Source: Martinezella rhizogenes (GTDB lineage Bacteria > Pseudomonadota > Alphaproteobacteria > Rhizobiales > Rhizobiaceae). From it: a stretch of 64,000 bases of DNA. This document shows, piece by piece, positions 60,350 through 64,000 of the stretch; within the stretch, counting starts at the first letter, position 1, and each line of letters starts with the position of its first letter. The position numbers and the translations under genes were made by a program. The DNA lies in contig NZ_JUHG01000014.1 in NCBI RefSeq assembly GCF_000799715.1, positions 62,001 to 126,000 of the forward strand, written 5' to 3'. The notes below the pieces were generated by a model, which ran no database searches, was not told the origin of the DNA, and worked only from the letters and a program-made list of their open reading frames with translations.

Positions 60350-61204
60350 ATGACGCTCGACCGCCGCCTGAATGCCTACCGGCCCGATCTCGCCGAAGCC
60401 TCTCTTCGGGGCCAGGTCGAGGCCGAGCGCTTCGTCGAGGGCAGCAAGGCGCAGGTCGTTGTTCCGGTCGTGGCGCTGCGTCCTCAGCCGGATCTGGCAC
60501 GCGGCATCGATACGGAGCTGTTGCTCGGCGAAGATGTCACGGTCTTCGAGCGCAAGGATGGCTGGGCCTGGGTCAAGGCGGTGTCGGACGGTTATGTCGG
60601 CTATCTGCCCGAAGATACGATCAGGCAAGGGCTTTCGGCGCCGACCCATGTCGTCGTGCCGCAGCGGACTTTTCTCTATCCCGTGCCGGAATTGCGCAAG
60701 CCCTACACCGATGTGCTCTCCATGGGCAGCCGCGTTCGTGTCACCGACACGGCGGAGGCGCGGGGGAATCATTACGTCGTGCTGGAGGACGGCACTGCCA
60801 TTTTCGCCAAGCATGTGCAGCCGATCGGCTACAATGATGGCGGCGACTATGTGGAGATCGCCGCAAAATTCATGGAAACGCCCTATCTCTGGGGCGGCCG
60901 CTCCGGCCTTGGCGTCGACTGCTCCAGCCTGATCCAGCTTGCGCTCCTGATGACGGGCCGCGCCGCGCCGCGCGATTCCGACATGCAGGCGGCCGGGCTT
61001 GGCGAACCGATCACCCGCGAGGAGTTGCGTCGTGGCGATTTCGTCTTCTGGAAGGGCCACGCGGCGGTGATGGAAGACCCGGAAACCATCATCCATGCCA
61101 ACGGCCATACCATGACCGTCGCACGCGAGAATTTTGCCGCCGCCGTCGAGCGCATCGGCTGGCTTTACGAGCAGCCGACGGGGTTTCGCCGTCTCGCAGA
61201 TTAA
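60350..61204 (+). CDS. NlpC/P60 (C40) peptidoglycan hydrolase with SH3 domains
   Basis: 284 aa. Two SH3-like segments (about 35-160: VVALRPQPD..LLLGEDVTVFERKDGWAWVKAVSDGYVGYLPE and a second starting VVVPQRTFLYPVPE) followed by the C40 domain with Cys191 (GVDCSSL), His237 (KGHAAVM) and His249 (IIHANGH). Resembles dipeptidyl-peptidase VI / gamma-D-glutamyl-L-diamino-acid endopeptidases used in murein recycling. No signal peptide is visible, so action on imported muropeptides in the cytosol is likely. Confidence 0.9.
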   Translation: MTLDRRLNAYRPDLAEASLRGQVEAERFVEGSKAQVVVPVVALRPQPDLARGIDTELLLGEDVTVFERKDGWAWVKAVSDGYVGYLPEDTIRQGLSAPTHVVVPQRTFLYPVPELRKPYTDVLSMGSRVRVTDTAEARGNHYVVLEDGTAIFAKHVQPIGYNDGGDYVEIAAKFMETPYLWGGRSGLGVDCSSLIQLALLMTGRAAPRDSDMQAAGLGEPITREELRRGDFVFWKGHAAVMEDPETIIHANGHTMTVARENFAAAVERIGWLYEQPTGFRRLAD

Positions 61205-61282
61205 CGCTCCGATCGGAACCGTGGCTGATCTGGACCGTTATTCTCTCGATTGAACATCGTTTTGTTCGAGAGGAGAAGCATC

Positions 61283-61522
61283 ATGCCGATTACCGCGATG
61301 GAACAGGTGATCAGGGATATTCTCGGCGACACCCATCTCCAGCGCAGCCGCAAGATCGACCGGCTGCTCGAGTTGCAGAGCGAAGCACGAGGCATCCAGC
61401 GCGCCGGTAGCGAAAGCATGATGAGCGCCGATGATGGCCTTCAGGACGATCTGCGAGTCATCGAAAAGGCGCTGCAGGAGCTTGACGCCGATGTCGAGGA
61501 AAAGGGGGCAGCGACGCTGTAG
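61283..61522 (+). CDS. Small conserved-type protein of unknown function
   Basis: 79 aa, hydrophilic, mostly helical: TAMEQVIRDILGDTHLQRSRKIDRLLELQSEAR, then an acidic C-terminal helix (VIEKALQELDADVEEKG). AGGAG seven bases before the ATG supports translation. No recognised domain; the helical segments could form a small coiled coil. It lies between the C40 hydrolase and the amidase gene, convergent with the latter. Confidence 0.72.
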   Translation: MPITAMEQVIRDILGDTHLQRSRKIDRLLELQSEARGIQRAGSESMMSADDGLQDDLRVIEKALQELDADVEEKGAATL

Positions 61523-61530
61523 CTGGGATC

Positions 61531-62922
61531 CTAACCTGGCGCCTTCGGCCAGTTCGTCACACCGCCGGTCCAGGTCTCGAAGGCTTTCGAGAGTTTCAGG
61601 ACCAGCATGTCGCCGAAACGCGGGCCGACGATCTGCAGGCCGATTGGCATGCCGGAGCGGGAGAAGCCGCAATTGATTGACGAAGCCGGCTGTTCCGACA
61701 TGTTCCAGGGAACGGTGAAGCCGATATGCTCGAAGGGTAGGGCCGGATCGTTGGTGGGCGAGGCCCATTCGGCCGGATAGGAGACGATCGGATTGGTCGG
61801 CGACAGCACCGCGTCGACTTGGGTGAAGAGCTTGCCGCAGGTCTTGCGCATTTCGATCGTCTGGTTGAAGCCGCGCACGGCATCGACGCCGCTGACGTCG
61901 GCGCCGCCCTTCGCCCATGTGTGGATAAATGGCAGGATCATCTCCCGGCGCTCTTCGCTCAGGTTGACGATATCGCCCCAGAAACGCGCCCGCCAGAAGA
62001 CGTCCAGCCCGTCCAGCATCTGCCGCGTCAGCACCGGCGCGACATCGATAACGGTAGCGCCGGCCTCTTCGAAGCGCTTGGCGGCGGCAACGACGGCATC
62101 GCGCACCTCGTCATCGACCGGCAGGCCACAGCCGGCATCGAGCATCAGCCCGATCTTCAGCCCGCGCATATCTATATCGAGATCCATCCAGTTGAAGTCG
62201 TTTGGCGGCAGGCTGGTGCCGTCGCGCCAGTCGGGACGCGAGAGTGTCGCCATGGATAAGGCGGCGTCCTCGACCGTGCGCGTCATCGGCCCGGCGCAGC
62301 GGCCGACATAATAGGGGTCAACGGGGATGCGGCCGTGGCTTGGCTTGAAGCCGAAAATACCGGTCCAGCCGGCGGGCAGGCGCACCGAGCCGCCAATGTC
62401 CGTGCCGATATGCAGTGGACCGTAGCCGGCGGCGGCCGCAGCCGAAGCGCCGGCGCTGGAGCCGCCGGGGTTCTGCGAGGGGTCCCAGGGATTGCGGCTG
62501 AGCTTGTGGAAGCTGGAGAGACCGGAAGAGAGCATGCCGTAATCGGGGCAGGTGGTCTTGGCGAAGATCACCGCACCATCCTCGCGCATCCGCGCGGCAA
62601 TCGGCGCGTCCTCGACGGCGGGAACGAGCTCGACGGCCGCCGTGCCGAGCGGCACCGGCTGGCCCTTGGTGGCGATCAATTCCTTGAGCGTCACCGGAAT
62701 GCCGTCCAGCGGCCCGAGCGGCGCACCCTTGGCCCAGCGCTCGGTGGAGGCGGCGGCCTGCTTGCGCGCGTCCTCCGGATCATAGGCATAGAGGGCGGCG
62801 ATGGTCGGCTCCCAGGTCGCGATATGCGTTTCCAGCGCCAGCCAGTATTCGCTCGGCGAGAGGCTCTTTGCGGAAAACCTCTCAAGGAGTTGACGGATGG
62901 AAAGGTCGGTCGTTTCGGTCAT
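61531..62922 (-). CDS. Amidase (amidase-signature family)
   Basis: 463 aa. Complete Ser-cisSer-Lys triad: Lys80 (VTLKELIATKG), Ser155 (NPGGSSAGASA) and Ser179 (TDIGGSVRLPA). Related to GatA, indoleacetamide and aryl-acylamide hydrolases; no gatB or gatC neighbours, so not a tRNA amidotransferase. Downstream of an oppopeptide-type ABC permease on the same strand by 25 bases, which suggests the imported compound is an amide or peptide. Confidence 0.92.
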   Translation of the reverse strand: MTETTDLSIRQLLERFSAKSLSPSEYWLALETHIATWEPTIAALYAYDPEDARKQAAASTERWAKGAPLGPLDGIPVTLKELIATKGQPVPLGTAAVELVPAVEDAPIAARMREDGAVIFAKTTCPDYGMLSSGLSSFHKLSRNPWDPSQNPGGSSAGASAAAAAGYGPLHIGTDIGGSVRLPAGWTGIFGFKPSHGRIPVDPYYVGRCAGPMTRTVEDAALSMATLSRPDWRDGTSLPPNDFNWMDLDIDMRGLKIGLMLDAGCGLPVDDEVRDAVVAAAKRFEEAGATVIDVAPVLTRQMLDGLDVFWRARFWGDIVNLSEERREMILPFIHTWAKGGADVSGVDAVRGFNQTIEMRKTCGKLFTQVDAVLSPTNPIVSYPAEWASPTNDPALPFEHIGFTVPWNMSEQPASSINCGFSRSGMPIGLQIVGPRFGDMLVLKLSKAFETWTGGVTNWPKAPG

Positions 62923-62947
62923 GGTCGATACTCTTCGTGGTCTGAAA

Positions 62948-63805
62948 TCAGCGGCGGGCTTCGCGCGGATCGAGAAGATCTCGCAGGCCGTCGCCGAGCA
63001 TGTTGAAGCCGAGGACGGAAAGCGCGATCGCCAGGCCCGGCAGGATGGCGAGCCAGGGCGCCAGCCCGAGATAGGTCTGCGCGTCCGCCAGCATCCGTCC
63101 CCAGGTCGGGGCCGGGGGCGGCACGCCGAGGCCGAGGAAGCTCAGGCCTGCTTCGGTCAGGATCGCCAGGCCAAGCTGGATCGTCGCCTGCACGATGATG
63201 CCGCTCAGGATATTCGGCAGCACATGCCGCGTGGTGATCGAGAAGGGTGTGTTGCCGATGGCGCGCGCCGCCATCACATAGTCGCGGCTCCAGGCCTGCA
63301 GCGCCGAGCTCAGCGCCACACGGGCAAAGACGGGAACCATGAAGGTGGCGATGGCGATGATGGCGGTCAGGCGCCCGGTGCCGAGAAACGCCCCGAGGAT
63401 CATTGCAGACAGGATCGGCGGCAGCGCGAAGATCACGTCGCATGCGCGCATGATTAGCGCCTCGAACAGCCCGCGTTGTGCGGCGGCGGCAACACCGATC
63501 ATCGTGCCGATCGTGCCGCCGATCGCCACCGCCGACACGGAGATCGACAGCGAATTCCAGCAGCCAGCCATCAGCATCGACAGCACGTCGCGGCCAAGCT
63601 GATCGGTGCCGAGAAGACCGAAGCCCAAAGGCGGTTGCAGCTTGTGAATGATCTGCATCTTCGCCGGCGGCAACGGCGTCCAGAACAGTGATAGAACGGC
63701 GACGCCGACAAGCGCGAGGATGATGACCGCGCCGACGACGAGATTGGCACGGCACAGCGCACGAAAGCGGGAGCGGCGGGGGGAGGCGGTCTCGACCACG
63801 GTCAT
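62948..63805 (-). CDS. Dipeptide/oligopeptide-type ABC permease (DppC-like)
   Basis: 285 aa with N-terminal helix (about 22-46), periplasmic segment, and five-helix BPD_transp_1 domain with the EAA loop DYVMAARAIGNTPFSITTRHVLPN. FGLLGTDQLGRDVLSMLMAG before helix 2 is the DppC/OppC signature. Start overlaps the preceding permease stop by four bases. Probably carries substrates of the amidase. Confidence 0.94.
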   Translation of the reverse strand: MTVVETASPRRSRFRALCRANLVVGAVIILALVGVAVLSLFWTPLPPAKMQIIHKLQPPLGFGLLGTDQLGRDVLSMLMAGCWNSLSISVSAVAIGGTIGTMIGVAAAAQRGLFEALIMRACDVIFALPPILSAMILGAFLGTGRLTAIIAIATFMVPVFARVALSSALQAWSRDYVMAARAIGNTPFSITTRHVLPNILSGIIVQATIQLGLAILTEAGLSFLGLGVPPPAPTWGRMLADAQTYLGLAPWLAILPGLAIALSVLGFNMLGDGLRDLLDPREARR

Positions 63806-64000
63806 CGTGCCGCTCCGCTGCGAAGCCTGGGGTCGATGACCAGGTACGAGAGATCGACCAAGAAATTGACGACGATGACCAACCCGGCGAAGAACAGCAC
63901 GACGTCCTGAAGGACGATAACGTCGCGCTGGCTGAGCGCCTGATAGGCAAGCCGTCCGAGGCCGGGCAGGTTGAAGACGTTCTCGATCAGCACCGCGCCG
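63802..64000 (-). CDS. Dipeptide/oligopeptide-type ABC permease (DppB-like), 5' part outside window
   Basis: Only the C-terminal 65 residues are here: LIENVFNLPGLGRLAYQALSQRDVIVLQDVVLFFAGLVIVVNFLVDLSYLVIDPRLR, the conserved end of DppB/OppB permeases. The frame stays open to the last base of the window. Four-base overlap with the DppC-like gene. Confidence 0.92.
   Translation of the reverse strand, partial: GAVLIENVFNLPGLGRLAYQALSQRDVIVLQDVVLFFAGLVIVVNFLVDLSYLVIDPRLRSGAAR

Overview
The window is GC-rich, densely coded chromosomal DNA from an alphaproteobacterium, most likely a member of the Rhizobiaceae (Rhizobium/Agrobacterium type). The basis is the gene families (YejABEF with GhrA, a Cpa-style tad locus, BMP-type nucleoside ABC transporter joined to deo genes, very many LysR regulators), the codon usage and the short GC-rich palindromic repeats. 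No plasmid, phage or integrase gene, CRISPR array or rRNA operon is visible.

Layout. (1) 1-6.0 kb: the end of a Yej-type peptide importer (yejB partial, yejE, yejF, start/stop overlapping), a GhrA-like 2-hydroxyacid dehydrogenase and pncB for NAD salvage. (2) 6.2-31.9 kb: an accessory block in which eleven transcription regulators (five LysR, plus LacI, AraC, MarR, TetR, HxlR and ArsR types) alternate with small redox, hydrolase and efflux genes: SDRs, an Old Yellow Enzyme, NmrA protein, GST, two MFS pumps, a TSUP permease, a polysaccharide deacetylase, an aldo/keto reductase and an isochorismatase-like hydrolase. Most regulators are divergent from a presumed target, and several shared intergenic regions carry legible operator palindromes. 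A large MscS channel sits inside this block. The block stops at tRNA-Ser(GGA).

(3) 33-45.2 kb: a nucleoside uptake and catabolism locus. The plus-strand unit is substrate-binding protein, terminator, ATPase, two permeases, cdd, purine nucleoside phosphorylase, deoC and deoA. The minus-strand unit is deoB, add and upp, with a higBA toxin-antitoxin pair and its own promoter lying between add and upp. Together these genes import nucleosides, deaminate them, phosphorolyse them to bases and (deoxy)ribose-1-phosphate, isomerise and cleave the sugar phosphates, and salvage uracil. (4) 45.4-58.1 kb: a complete core tad/Flp pilus locus (tadF, tadE and an isolated secretin N-domain protein on minus; pilA, cpaA-F, tadB, tadC on plus; tadD on minus), with a LysE-type exporter between tadC and tadD. 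TTAACC-type motifs resembling CtrA half-sites precede three of its transcription units.

(5) 58.3-64 kb: an M17 aminopeptidase, a RIME-like inverted pair of palindromes, a MarR regulator, an NlpC/P60 hydrolase, a small protein, an amidase and the start of a dipeptide-type ABC permease pair. Functions are assigned by reading motifs and family resemblance only; no database search was possible. I saw no clear novel defence or biosynthetic system. The most worthwhile leads are the LacI operators facing a truncated gene, the orphan palindrome upstream of the OYE operon, two SDRs without catalytic Tyr, the embedded higBA and the CtrA-like sites in the tad locus.
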